Shown: in pieces, positions 28,082 to 35,411 of the stretch
Layout: every line of letters begins with the position of its first letter
Numbering within the stretch: the stretch's first letter is position 1
Assembly: GCF_013004645.1 (NCBI RefSeq)
Contig: NZ_JABEME010000004.1
Coordinates: 248,001 to 312,000 of the forward strand
From: Stenotrophomonas africana
Lineage (GTDB): Bacteria; Pseudomonadota; Gammaproteobacteria; Xanthomonadales; Xanthomonadaceae
Direction: 5' to 3'
DNA length: 64,000 nt
Notes under the pieces: model-generated
Told to the model about the DNA's origin: nothing
Database searches by the model: none
The model's input: only the letters and a program-made list of their open reading frames with translations
Position numbers and translations under genes: made by a program

Positions 28082-28744
28082 TCATGGCTGGAGTTGCGGC
28101 CTGTCGTGGCCGGCCAGCATCACCATTGGCATCGTGGACTGGATCAGTGGACCAAGCAGGGCTTGGACGTCGACGAAAAAGTAGTTGCCGTTTGCATCGG
28201 CGGTGAGAGCGACGGTATCGGTAATCGTGCGTCGGGGCAGGCCAGGTACCGTAGTCGTGATCAATCGATAGGCGAACGATGGATCCGCCATCATTCTGCT
28301 GATGACTTCGCCGGTCAGTGCAGGCGTTGCCGCACTCCAATCCGGAACCTGGCAGCTGAAGGACAGCTGCACCTCCTGGAAGGCCTGATTGCTGTGGCCC
28401 ATTGGAACTGATGAGATCGCGCGGCAGCGGCTGCGAAGATAGGTCGATCTGAGCACCTCGCCAAGCTGTTCAGCGAACTCGGCCGGCACATCGTCTTCGA
28501 TCTCGCCCTTCGCAAGCGCGTCGACCATTTCCGGCACGAGGCGCGCGGCCTTGATCGCAATGGGGGCGTCGCTATGTTTGGCGGCGCGCATGGCGCGAGA
28601 GAGCGTTTCACCTGCTTGGGCATCACTTTCCAGCAATGCCTGGGCGAACAGGTCAAATGCTTGCTCTGGCGTGAGTTTCCCGGACGACGATGCATGCGTG
28701 GCGATGGGAAAGCAGAACAGGAAAAGCAGGCAGACTCGTCGCAT
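28082..28744 (-). CDS. Exported PEQAFDLF-family protein, copy 2
   Basis: A 220-residue hypothetical protein. The signal peptide ends near HASSS; the mature part begins LTPEQAFDLFAQALLESDAQA. The two-Cys pattern (CRA...SCQVPDW) aligns with the paralogues. It lies 85 nt upstream of copy 1 on the same strand and could share a transcript with it. GGAA lies 8 nt before the start. The 20-nt conserved motif at 28797-28816 lies 53 nt upstream. Function unknown. Confidence 0.7.
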   Translation of the reverse strand: MRRVCLLFLFCFPIATHASSSGKLTPEQAFDLFAQALLESDAQAGETLSRAMRAAKHSDAPIAIKAARLVPEMVDALAKGEIEDDVPAEFAEQLGEVLRSTYLRSRCRAISSVPMGHSNQAFQEVQLSFSCQVPDWSAATPALTGEVISRMMADPSFAYRLITTTVPGLPRRTITDTVALTADANGNYFFVDVQALLGPLIQSTMPMVMLAGHDRPQLQP

Positions 28745-28796
28745 TGGCGCGTTCCATTGGAAGAATCGTCAGCCTCGCGTCAAACTCTCTCAGACT

Positions 28797-28816
28797 CCAT
28801 GCAACTATTCTGAAAA
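28797..28816 (-). promoter_or_regulatory. Conserved upstream motif, copy 1
   Basis: CCATGCAAC-TAT-TCTGAAAA on the plus strand (TTTTCAGA-N3-GTTGCATGG toward the gene), 53 nt upstream of the 28744 start. The same motif precedes two other island genes at nearly the same distance. It may be a promoter or an operator. Confidence 0.5.
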
Positions 28817-28820
28817 GATT

Positions 28821-28930
28821 CGCCCGCTGCTGGCCGGTCTCGGCATCGATGCATGGACCAGCAGCGTCACCTGCGCGTGATTGACCAGCGCCAGGTCGGC
28901 GAGGACATCAGGCTGCTGCTGCGCCCATGA
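28821..28930 (+). pseudogene. Degraded duplicate of ribD 3' end
   Basis: The 110 nt correspond to the last 111 nt of ribD (27163-27273), from CGCCCGCTGCTGGCCGGT to a stop at the same position. One base is missing after GATGC, which breaks the frame, and I count about 16 substitutions, all in the second half; many are synonymous. It looks like the end of a divergent ribD allele. The left edge is abrupt: nothing before 28821 resembles ribD. Confidence 0.85.
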
Positions 28931-28965
28931 AGGACTAACGCAGAGTAGGGGCTACGCCCTTGGCG

Positions 28966-29355
28966 TCAGGCCTCTTCGTCGTCTTCTTCGCCGACGGGGC
29001 ACTGGCCCTTCCACTGCTGCTTCCACAGCACATGCAGGTTGCGGCAGTACGCGCCCAGCGCCTCGCCCGGCAGTTGCCTAGCCTTCAACCGCAGCTGGTG
29101 CCGCGTGAAACCGTCGTCGTACTCATGGGGCAGTACCAGCACGGCACACTGGTCGTGATACATCAGGAACGCGTGGCAGTCGTCGTCTTCGCTCATCCAC
29201 GCATCCAGGTGCCTGTCGCTCAGCTGGGTCGACTCGAAGGCGACCGAGGGTTGGACGACGAAAATCCTGGTGGCTTTGAACCTGGACGCTTCGGCCTGCC
29301 AGCACACCATCAGCGCCAGCACCATGATCGCGATCGATGTCATGCGGTGTTTCAT
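28966..29355 (-). CDS. Small exported Cys-containing protein
   Basis: A 129-residue hypothetical protein with an N-terminal signal peptide (MKHRMTSIAIMVLALMVCWQAEA). The mature part has four Cys, an acidic DDDCHAF stretch and an acidic tail (GEEDDEEA). It does not carry the PEQAFDLF motif. I chose the ATG at 29355; an ATG 39 nt upstream is also in frame. The conserved 20-nt motif lies 55 nt upstream. Function unknown. Confidence 0.6.
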   Translation of the reverse strand: MKHRMTSIAIMVLALMVCWQAEASRFKATRIFVVQPSVAFESTQLSDRHLDAWMSEDDDCHAFLMYHDQCAVLVLPHEYDDGFTRHQLRLKARQLPGEALGAYCRNLHVLWKQQWKGQCPVGEEDDEEA

Positions 29356-29409
29356 GCGGTTGCCCCGGTGGAAGAGGGCAACAGCATTGACCACGCAGGC
29401 GACACAGGG

Positions 29410-29429
29410 CCATGCAACGGTTCTGAAAA
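29410..29429 (-). promoter_or_regulatory. Conserved upstream motif, copy 2
   Basis: CCATGCAAC-GGT-TCTGAAAA, 55 nt upstream of the start at 29355. Identical to copy 1 outside the central three bases. Confidence 0.5.
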
Positions 29430-29456
29430 TGCAGTTGCCCTTGCCGTCGGCAACGC

Positions 29457-29519
29457 TGAGCCGAGCGTAGGCTCGGCGTTACATCGCGCATACGCGCACG
29501 CGTCGGTCCACATCATCTA
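29457..29519. repeat. REP unit plus remnant of PEQAFDLF paralogue end
   Basis: 29457-29482 is a degenerate REP palindrome (GAGCCGAGCGTAGGCTCGGC with a GTAAC head on the minus strand). 29491-29519 then matches the 3' end of the 32713-33597 gene at 32713-32741 in nearly every base (it would encode MMWTDAC on the minus strand). At the complete copy the same order, REP then gene end, is seen at 32677-32741. This is probably a deletion scar of a former paralogue. Confidence 0.6.
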
Positions 29520-29521
29520 TG

Positions 29522-30484
29522 TCATGACCCGCGGAACCGGACCGATTTGGCCATGGTCTCAACCGCGTCTTCCACTTCTTTGGAACTGTCTGCCGGCAGA
29601 ATGGCAACCAAACGAACGAAACGCTCACCTGGCCATAGGGCGAGATAGTGGCGGTAGTGGCGTCCGTCAGGCGTTACACCGTCAACCCGGTGCCCGGTGA
29701 TACCGCCGAACGGCAGGTTCTCTCTTGAGACAATCGTTCCGCGCTGAATCCTGACGGTCTCCGCAATCAACTGATCGGACACCTTCTCTGGATCGTCAGA
29801 GGCAAAGGGGAGAGAAAGCTGCGACGCGACGATTACCAGGGGCTGCAGACCATCTGGATCAGTGTCCAGTTCACCGGCCGTAAGTGCCACGGCTGACCCG
29901 GACAGGGTGTTTAGGAGGCGGAAAGGGGACGCCGGCTCAACGCTGAAAGGCATCGCGGCGATCTTCTGCTCAAGCGTGGCCTGCGGACGCAGTGTTACGG
30001 TCGCCAAGGCCTGCATCGCCTGCCTGTGCGTCAGTGCGTGGTCACGCGGGGCTTGAACCGTGATCATGACGGTGGGGGAGCCGCTGAAAAGCGCCATCCA
30101 TTTTTCGAAGGTGTAACCGTGCGCGACCTGGCTGCCGATGACCACCGGGATCGTCCGCCCCTCGACGCTGAGCGATTCCAGGCGATCGACCTGCACGCCT
30201 TGGCTGGCGAAGCGGCGACGCGCGGCGGGCTCATCCACGAATAGTCCGCCGACTGTGCTGCCGGCCTCGGCGGGCAGCTCGGCGACCAGGATGCTGGCAC
30301 GGCCGTCATCACTGACAAACCCGGAGAAGTTGGGGGCGGGGGCGAACCCGGGAGGCGGCGACAGGCTGACGACGGAGCCGGGCACGGCCATTGACGGCTG
30401 CGACGCCTGTGAGCAACCTGCGAGCAGCAAGGCCTGCAGGAGAAGCAGAGCCGCGCGTACGAGAATGCGAAAGTGGGTGAGCAT
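29522..30484 (-). CDS. Putative lipoprotein of unknown function
   Basis: A 320-residue protein with a lipoprotein signal: lipobox LAGC with Cys24. The mature part has two similar halves of mixed alpha/beta character, each starting around a PPPGF/PASPF-type segment. No family is recognised. It starts 12 nt downstream of the stop of the 30497-31375 gene and is probably co-transcribed with it. Located in the accessory island. Confidence 0.7.
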   Translation of the reverse strand: MLTHFRILVRAALLLLQALLLAGCSQASQPSMAVPGSVVSLSPPPGFAPAPNFSGFVSDDGRASILVAELPAEAGSTVGGLFVDEPAARRRFASQGVQVDRLESLSVEGRTIPVVIGSQVAHGYTFEKWMALFSGSPTVMITVQAPRDHALTHRQAMQALATVTLRPQATLEQKIAAMPFSVEPASPFRLLNTLSGSAVALTAGELDTDPDGLQPLVIVASQLSLPFASDDPEKVSDQLIAETVRIQRGTIVSRENLPFGGITGHRVDGVTPDGRHYRHYLALWPGERFVRLVAILPADSSKEVEDAVETMAKSVRFRGS

Positions 30485-30496
30485 CTGGAAAGCCTC

Positions 30497-31375
30497 TTAT
30501 TCTGTCCGGACTCGATGAGAGTCTTCCTGGCTGATCGGGCCTTCCCACACGGCACGGTTCCGATCGTGGGTGCCCCTGCAATACGCTTCGGCCAGGCTGG
30601 GTCCAAGTGATCGTACTTTCTCGGCCACGATGTCCTGCAAGGTCGTGCCCTGCTGCAGCGGGCTATCGGGGTCATAGCGCTCGGCGAAGCTCAGCTGTGC
30701 GTCCAACACCAGGTCACAGGCGGGGATGCCGGAATAGGCAATGACCGGCTCTGCCTGGATACGCTCTTCCCATTGCGGCATGGGCATCAACTGGTCAGCA
30801 AGGTCCTTTGCGTTGATCATCATGTCCGTGCTGATCCAAGGACCATTCTCGTCGGCACGATAAAACTCCGCTTTCATGGAGTGGCTGATGCTTGGCGCGC
30901 TGTGCAGAGCCGCTGCGTACTTTTCCAAGAACATCTTCCATTCCCGCTTGGCCGCATCCAGGTCTACCGAGCGAGCTTGGCTCTCGCGATAGGCCACAAA
31001 GGCATCCGAGAGATCGGGTAGTGAACACTCATACTCGACGATGCCTCGCCCGGAGGAGGCATTTTCCTCGACGTTTGTGGCGTGGCATGCCAACTTCTTG
31101 AGTCGTGCGGTTATGGCGCTGGCCACTGGCTCTTCAGACGCCATGGCTACGTATCTGATCACAGCAAGGTTGTCGAAACCTTCTCGGATGGCGGGGCGGT
31201 CGCCGGGGGGCGCATTGAGAAAGCTGGCAAGCAGATGGGCCTTCGCCTCCTCGTCACCTTGGGTTGTGACACGCAAATACGTTTCGAAAGTATCTTTCAG
31301 TGACAGGGGGCAGGCTTCGGCAACAGTGGCCGTAAGGGAGAGGCTCATCAGCACAACCAGGGTCGGCTTCACCAT
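30497..31375 (-). CDS. Exported two-module Cys-rich protein
   Basis: A 292-residue hypothetical protein with a signal peptide (MVKPTLVVLMSLSLTATVAEA). The N-terminal module (LKDTFETYLRVTTQGDEEA) is a distant PEQAFDLF-like domain with the CHA...ECSLPDL cysteine pair. The C-terminal module (GIPACDLVLDAQ...AEAYC) matches the C-terminal GVPGCDLLLQQH module of the 32713-33597 protein. I used the ATG at 31375 for the best signal peptide; a start at 31441 is possible. Conserved motif 59 nt upstream. Function unknown. Confidence 0.65.
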   Translation of the reverse strand: MVKPTLVVLMSLSLTATVAEACPLSLKDTFETYLRVTTQGDEEAKAHLLASFLNAPPGDRPAIREGFDNLAVIRYVAMASEEPVASAITARLKKLACHATNVEENASSGRGIVEYECSLPDLSDAFVAYRESQARSVDLDAAKREWKMFLEKYAAALHSAPSISHSMKAEFYRADENGPWISTDMMINAKDLADQLMPMPQWEERIQAEPVIAYSGIPACDLVLDAQLSFAERYDPDSPLQQGTTLQDIVAEKVRSLGPSLAEAYCRGTHDRNRAVWEGPISQEDSHRVRTE

Positions 31376-31433
31376 GGAGAGGTACGCTCTGGCAAGGAAT
31401 CTGGATAGCCTCGCAGGTATGGGATGTATGCGG

Positions 31434-31453
31434 CCATGCAACTTGTCTGAAAG
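31434..31453 (-). promoter_or_regulatory. Conserved upstream motif, copy 3
   Basis: CCATGCAAC-TTG-TCTGAAAG, 59 nt upstream of the start at 31375. It lies in the divergent gap with the 31586 gene and could serve either side. Confidence 0.5.
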
Positions 31454-31585
31454 TCACGTATTGCTCTCGTGGCAAAAACGTCGGGGGAATTTGAAACTTT
31501 CCTCATAGCCGCCTTCGTGACGCGAATGCACAGTACTGGGTTCCCCAGAGCGGTGATCATCGTGGCGCAATCTTTCCGGAACCGT

Positions 31586-31975
31586 ATGCTTCCAGCGCTC
31601 CTCGCGCTTGGGATGGTTGTATCGCCTGCCGCCTTCGCAGATGGCGATGATCCCGCTGCCGTGCGTGCCATCACAAGCGTGCAGGCCCTGCATGATCTGG
31701 CCGCCGTCATCGAGTGTCGGGCTCCCACCTCGGTGCGCGAGCCGCTGTCGCGAAATGTGTGGGATGTCGTGCTGGGTGATGGCAAGCGTGCCAAGCCGCC
31801 ATTCGATGCGTGGACCGTTGTCAAACAGCCCAATTCCTATCTGCATGAGGTCGAGCTGCCTAATCCGATCACTGTATTCGGCACCGGACCCAACGCATTG
31901 CAGTGCTTTCGGAAGGGACGATGGCCATCCTGGATGATGTCTCCTTTGAGACGATATCCAAGCAGCTGGATATGA
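31586..31975 (+). CDS. Exported protein, 5' part of an apparently frameshifted gene
   Basis: A 129-codon frame with a signal peptide (MLPALLALGMVVSPAAFA). The mature part runs to about TGPNALQ, after which the reading becomes Trp/Ser/Arg-rich and loses protein character. The natural continuation is in the next frame (from about 31903), so one base appears to be missing near 31900. Together the two parts would give a protein of about 358 residues. No slippery heptamer for programmed shifting is seen. Function unknown. Confidence 0.5.
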   Translation: MLPALLALGMVVSPAAFADGDDPAAVRAITSVQALHDLAAVIECRAPTSVREPLSRNVWDVVLGDGKRAKPPFDAWTVVKQPNSYLHEVELPNPITVFGTGPNALQCFRKGRWPSWMMSPLRRYPSSWI

Positions 31976-32664
31976 GGCCGCTGCATGCAACGGCCGTGCC
32001 TCACATCCATGTGCGGAACCTGTCCTTGCGCAATGTCAGCGAAATCGGCTTTTCGGTTCGTTCACTTACGGCGTCGCGCGTCTCCACCCACCCCGACTCT
32101 GTACTGGTGGGGTGCGAGGAGCGCTACGACACGCGGATGGAGCAGCTGCGCAGGCGCGGAAAGGAGCCGGATACCTATCTGGCGCCAAGCGTCGATGTCG
32201 TCAAGGAGCTGGATGAGGTGCTGACCTGCAACGCCGACGCATTGCGTAATTACACGGCCGATTGGGCGGTGACCATGTCGGCACACACCACTGATGCGCG
32301 TTTCAAAGGCTGGAAGGATGGAGAAGATGAAGAGGGCAATCGCTGGTGGGTGCCGCCGGCACCGATCATGATCGCCGGCAGGCCCGCTTCACGCTTGGTC
32401 AAGGTGGGTCAGACCTTGTACGCAGAGCTGGACGGGGATATCGCCGAAACGCTGGCCGAAGAATGGCTTCTGCCACCCTACGATGGCTGGAGCGACGCTG
32501 CTTTCGTAGGCTTCTACGATACCGACACGGCGGCCGATGGCTGGCTGGAAGATCGCGCGCGCATCGTACGTGCGTGGTCGCCCGGCAAGACCCTGCACGG
32601 CTGCGAGTACCAGCAGAATCGTCCGGAGTTTGGTGAACATCCGGACGACGATGACGATGAATGA
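31921..32664 (+). CDS. Hypothetical protein, 3' part of an apparently frameshifted gene
   Basis: A 247-codon frame beginning MAILDDVSFETISKQLD and ending in an acidic GEHPDDDDDE tail. It contains Cys in VGCEERYD, LTCNAD and HGCEY contexts. It overlaps the 5' fragment by 55 nt in a different frame and lacks its own signal peptide, so it is most likely the second half of that gene. However, GGAAGGGA lies just before ATG 31921 and could allow independent initiation. Function unknown. Confidence 0.55.
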   Translation: MAILDDVSFETISKQLDMRPLHATAVPHIHVRNLSLRNVSEIGFSVRSLTASRVSTHPDSVLVGCEERYDTRMEQLRRRGKEPDTYLAPSVDVVKELDEVLTCNADALRNYTADWAVTMSAHTTDARFKGWKDGEDEEGNRWWVPPAPIMIAGRPASRLVKVGQTLYAELDGDIAETLAEEWLLPPYDGWSDAAFVGFYDTDTAADGWLEDRARIVRAWSPGKTLHGCEYQQNRPEFGEHPDDDDDE

Positions 32665-32676
32665 CGGCAGCGTGGT

Positions 32677-32701
32677 GTCGCCGGGCATGGCCCGGCGCTA
32701 C
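32677..32701 (-). repeat. GTAG (SMAG/REP) unit
   Basis: On the minus strand GTAGCGCCGGGCCATGCC then CGGCGAC, between the convergent ends of the 31921 and 32713 genes. Confidence 0.65.
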
Positions 32702-32712
32702 CGACTACCCGC

Positions 32713-33597
32713 TTACGCGCACTCGTCGGTCCACATCATCTCGGCGATCGGGCGCAGTGCCTTGCACTCCTGCGTCATCTCATCGGTCGACTTCACCTGT
32801 GCTTTGGCCTTCAGTTCCTCGGCCATTGCGCCCACGCCGCTGATCTGGTCGGGTGCGATCTTCGCCACGCAGGCGCGGTGCTGCTGCAGCAGCAGGTCGC
32901 AGCCGGGTACGCCGGTCACTTTCGGCGCGTTGGCTGCCTGCGCGTCCTGCATCCAGTCCTCGAACGGTGCCAGCGCACCAGCCACGGTGCCCACCAGGTC
33001 ATCGAAGTTGCCGCTGTACCAGTAACCGTTGTCCTTGGCCGGGTACAGGGTGAAGGTGCCGCTGACCGGCACGCGCGCGCCACTCTGCAGTGCCTGGGCA
33101 TAGGCATCGGTGAACTGCTTGCGCGAGGCCGGGCTGGCATCGTCGGCCAGGCTGGCGGCGAACAGCGGGCGGACCTTGCCCAGGTCCGGCAGCTGGCAGC
33201 TGTAGGTGATGCGCGCCAGCTTCTGGTCTTCAACGTATTCGTTGTCTTCGATCACGCCTTTGGTCGCGCGGCACTTCGAATCACGCAGCGCCTTGGCATA
33301 CAGCGCTTCGGTGGCCGCAGCGTCGACCTTGGCGCCGGTGCTGGCCAGTACGGTCTGCCAGGGTTCGGCCAATGCCTTGGCCAGCGCACCCGGGTTGGGG
33401 GTCACGGCATCCTGGCCCTCGAACGCCGGCTTCAGTGCGTCGTTGAGCGTGCGCGTGGCGGCTGCGTCGTCTTCCAGCAGCACGCGTGCATACAGGTCGA
33501 AGGCCTGCTCGGGCGTCAGTTGGGCCGGTGCAGCGCTGGCAATCAGCGGGGCGCACAGCAGCACGCTGGCCAGAAGGGTACGGGCGGGAGTCTTCAT
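32713..33597 (-). CDS. Exported PEQAFDLF-family protein with C-terminal Cys module
   Basis: A 294-residue hypothetical protein. The signal peptide ends at IASAA; the mature part opens QLTPEQAFDLYARVLLEDDAAA. The CRA...SCQLPDLG cysteine pair follows. The C-terminal module (from GVPGCDLLLQQHRACVAKI) adds four Cys and matches the C-terminus of the 30497 protein. Codon use is closer to the chromosome average than in the other island copies. AGGAAA lies 9 nt before the start. Function unknown. Confidence 0.75.
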   Translation of the reverse strand: MKTPARTLLASVLLCAPLIASAAPAQLTPEQAFDLYARVLLEDDAAATRTLNDALKPAFEGQDAVTPNPGALAKALAEPWQTVLASTGAKVDAAATEALYAKALRDSKCRATKGVIEDNEYVEDQKLARITYSCQLPDLGKVRPLFAASLADDASPASRKQFTDAYAQALQSGARVPVSGTFTLYPAKDNGYWYSGNFDDLVGTVAGALAPFEDWMQDAQAANAPKVTGVPGCDLLLQQHRACVAKIAPDQISGVGAMAEELKAKAQVKSTDEMTQECKALRPIAEMMWTDECA

Positions 33598-33691
33598 GAC
33601 GGTGTTTTCCTGTTCCAGAGGCGCGCAAGCCTAGCGCATCTGCCCACACTTTCGATGGCACGGTGCAGCCAGGTGACGGTGTGCAGTGGAC

Positions 33692-33719
33692 AAAAAACGG
33701 GCCCCTTGCGGGGCCCGTT
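33692..33719 (-). terminator. Intrinsic terminator of Ax21-like gene
   Basis: A perfect 10-bp stem AACGGGCCCC / GCAA-type loop / GGGGCCCGTT, followed on the minus strand by a run of six T. It lies 30 nt after the stop of the 33749-34372 gene. Confidence 0.85.
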
Positions 33720-33748
33720 CGATCGCACGACGAGGAGCGATCGTTGGA

Positions 33749-34372
33749 TCAGAAGCTGGCGCGGACGCCGGCCGAGTACTGGGTGACATCGCGGTAGCCG
33801 GAGATCTCGCCCACCAGACCCCAGGTCTTGGTGAAGTTGATCTGGCCACCCAGGGTGCCGACCCAGGTGCCCTTGAAGTTGTTGCCGCCGTCCATGTAGC
33901 CGGTCTTGACCCAGGCTTCGGTCATGCGCGACGGCTTGCCACGCAGGCCCACGGTGACGCGGCCCAGGTTGGTGTGGTCCTTGTTGCGCAGGCGGCCGTA
34001 GAAATCGGAGTTGACGGTGATTTCGGCCTGCTGGCGGACCCAGGCGGCGTCAGCGGTGAAGTCGACGCGGTCGGTCCACGGCATGTGGTAGCCGATGCCC
34101 AGCTCCGGCTGGTTCAGCTTCAGCTTGTAGGAGCCGTAGTCGTAGTTGTACGACTTGCTGGCGTAGGTCCAGCCACCGAACACATGGACCTGTTCGGACA
34201 GGGCGACCGAGCCACGCAGATAGCCGCCGTCGACCTTCGGGTCATCCAGCAGGTCGTCGTTGGTCTTGACCTGCGTCCAGCCGCCTTCGACGTAGGTGTA
34301 GCTCAGGGCGTCGGCCGAAGCCGAGAACGGGGCGGCGGCCAGCAGGGCGGCCACGATCAGGATCTTGCGCAT
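33749..34372 (-). CDS. Ax21-like outer membrane beta-barrel protein
   Basis: A 207-residue protein with a signal peptide (MRKILIVAALLAAAPFSASA). The mature part begins with LSYTYVEGGW and has alternating strands with the final GVRASF, ending in the C-terminal Phe typical of outer membrane barrels. The start of the mature part and the GSVALSEQVHVFGGWTY block resemble the Ax21 family of Xanthomonas and Stenotrophomonas. The start at 34372 was chosen because it gives the signal peptide. A strong terminator follows. Confidence 0.7.
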   Translation of the reverse strand: MRKILIVAALLAAAPFSASADALSYTYVEGGWTQVKTNDDLLDDPKVDGGYLRGSVALSEQVHVFGGWTYASKSYNYDYGSYKLKLNQPELGIGYHMPWTDRVDFTADAAWVRQQAEITVNSDFYGRLRNKDHTNLGRVTVGLRGKPSRMTEAWVKTGYMDGGNNFKGTWVGTLGGQINFTKTWGLVGEISGYRDVTQYSAGVRASF

Positions 34373-34534
34373 GGGAATTCCTGTGAATTTCAGTCCATTG
34401 GCGGGCCGACCCTCCGGGCAGCCCGTGGCGACCTCATGTCGTCCGGTGAGCGATTTTAATGAAAGTTTTACAAAATGCGAGCGACGGCCGTCACAGGCTG
34501 CGAGGGGGTGCCGGCCCCGTTCAGCCCAGGCTGG

Positions 34535-34540
34535 TACACT
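34535..34540 (+). promoter_or_regulatory. -10-like box before FMN riboswitch
   Basis: TACACT in context CTGGTACACTACG, about 30 nt before the riboswitch. No clear -35 match. Confidence 0.3.
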
Positions 34541-34569
34541 ACGCGGGCCGGTTCGCCGGTATACAAACG

Positions 34570-34707
34570 TCTTCAGGGCGGGGTGCAATTCCCCACCGGC
34601 GGTAGGTGCGCAAGCACAAGCCCGCGAGCGCCCCGGCCCACGGCCGGGGGTCAGCAGATCCGGTCCAATGCCGGAGCCGACGGTCATAGTCCGGATGAAA
34701 GAAGACG
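34570..34707 (+). promoter_or_regulatory. FMN riboswitch (RFN element)
   Basis: The conserved RFN blocks occur in order: AGGGCGGGGTGCAATTCCCC, ACCGGCGGTAGG, AGCCCGCGAGCGC, GGTCAGCAGATCCGGT, ATGCCGGAGCCGACGGT and CATAGTCCGGATGAAAGAAG. It lies 78 nt before ribE and should switch off the ribE-ribB-ribH transcript when FMN is abundant. Confidence 0.97.
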
Positions 34708-34784
34708 GTGCCACAGGGCTTATGCCCTGCGTGCGCCTGTTTGCCTTGCGGCGTTTTTCGCTCACTTTTCGCGGAGAACGTTAC

Positions 34785-35411
34785 GTGTTCACTGGAATCA
34801 TCGAAGGCGTCGGCCGTCTGGCCGCACGCGAATCCATCGGCGGCGATGTCCGCTTCACCTTCAATGTCGGGAATCTGCCGTTCGACAGCGTGCAGATGGG
34901 CGAGAGCATTGCCATCAACGGCGTCTGCCTCACCGTCATCGCATTCGACGCCAGCAGCTTCCAGGCCGATGCCTCCACCGAGACCCTGGGCCTGACCACG
35001 CTGGGTCAGCTGGGCGAAGGGGCGGTCATCAACCTGGAGCGCGCCATGCGCCCGACCGACCGCCTGGGCGGCCATCTGGTCAGCGGCCACGTCGACGGCC
35101 TTGGCCTGGTGGTGTCCATCCACGAAGACGCGCGTGCCCAGCGTTGGCGTTTCGCCGCGCCGGCCTCGCTGCGCCGCTACATCGCCAAGAAGGGCTCGAT
35201 CTGCGTGGACGGCGTCAGCCTCACCGTCAACGAAGTGGACGATGAAGGTTTTGAAGTCGCCCTGATCCCGCACACGGTCGCCAACACCGCCTTCTCCGCC
35301 GCAGGCGTGGGCAGCGCGGTCAATCTTGAAATCGATCTGGTCGCCCGTTACGTGGAGCGGCTGATCAGTGTGCCGGCCAACGGTCAGTACCCACAGGGAG
35401 ATGTCGCATGA
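34785..35411 (+). CDS. ribE: Riboflavin synthase alpha chain
   Basis: A 208-residue enzyme that dismutates two molecules of 6,7-dimethyl-8-ribityllumazine to riboflavin. It begins with the family signature MFTGIIEGVG; the start codon is GTG with GGAG upstream. Two homologous lumazine-binding barrels follow (about 1-95 and 96-195), with GVCLTV and GVSLTVN repeats. Downstream of the FMN riboswitch and overlapping the next gene by 4 nt (ATGA). Confidence 0.96.
   Translation: MFTGIIEGVGRLAARESIGGDVRFTFNVGNLPFDSVQMGESIAINGVCLTVIAFDASSFQADASTETLGLTTLGQLGEGAVINLERAMRPTDRLGGHLVSGHVDGLGLVVSIHEDARAQRWRFAAPASLRRYIAKKGSICVDGVSLTVNEVDDEGFEVALIPHTVANTAFSAAGVGSAVNLEIDLVARYVERLISVPANGQYPQGDVA

Noticed and set aside
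28050..28340. Separate small minus-strand gene at 28.05-28.34 kb
   Set aside because: Lies out of frame inside the 28082-28744 gene, which has a signal peptide and paralogues.
31895..31925. Programmed ribosomal frameshift
   Set aside because: No slippery heptamer or downstream pseudoknot is visible at the crossover; a mutation or separate initiation is more likely.
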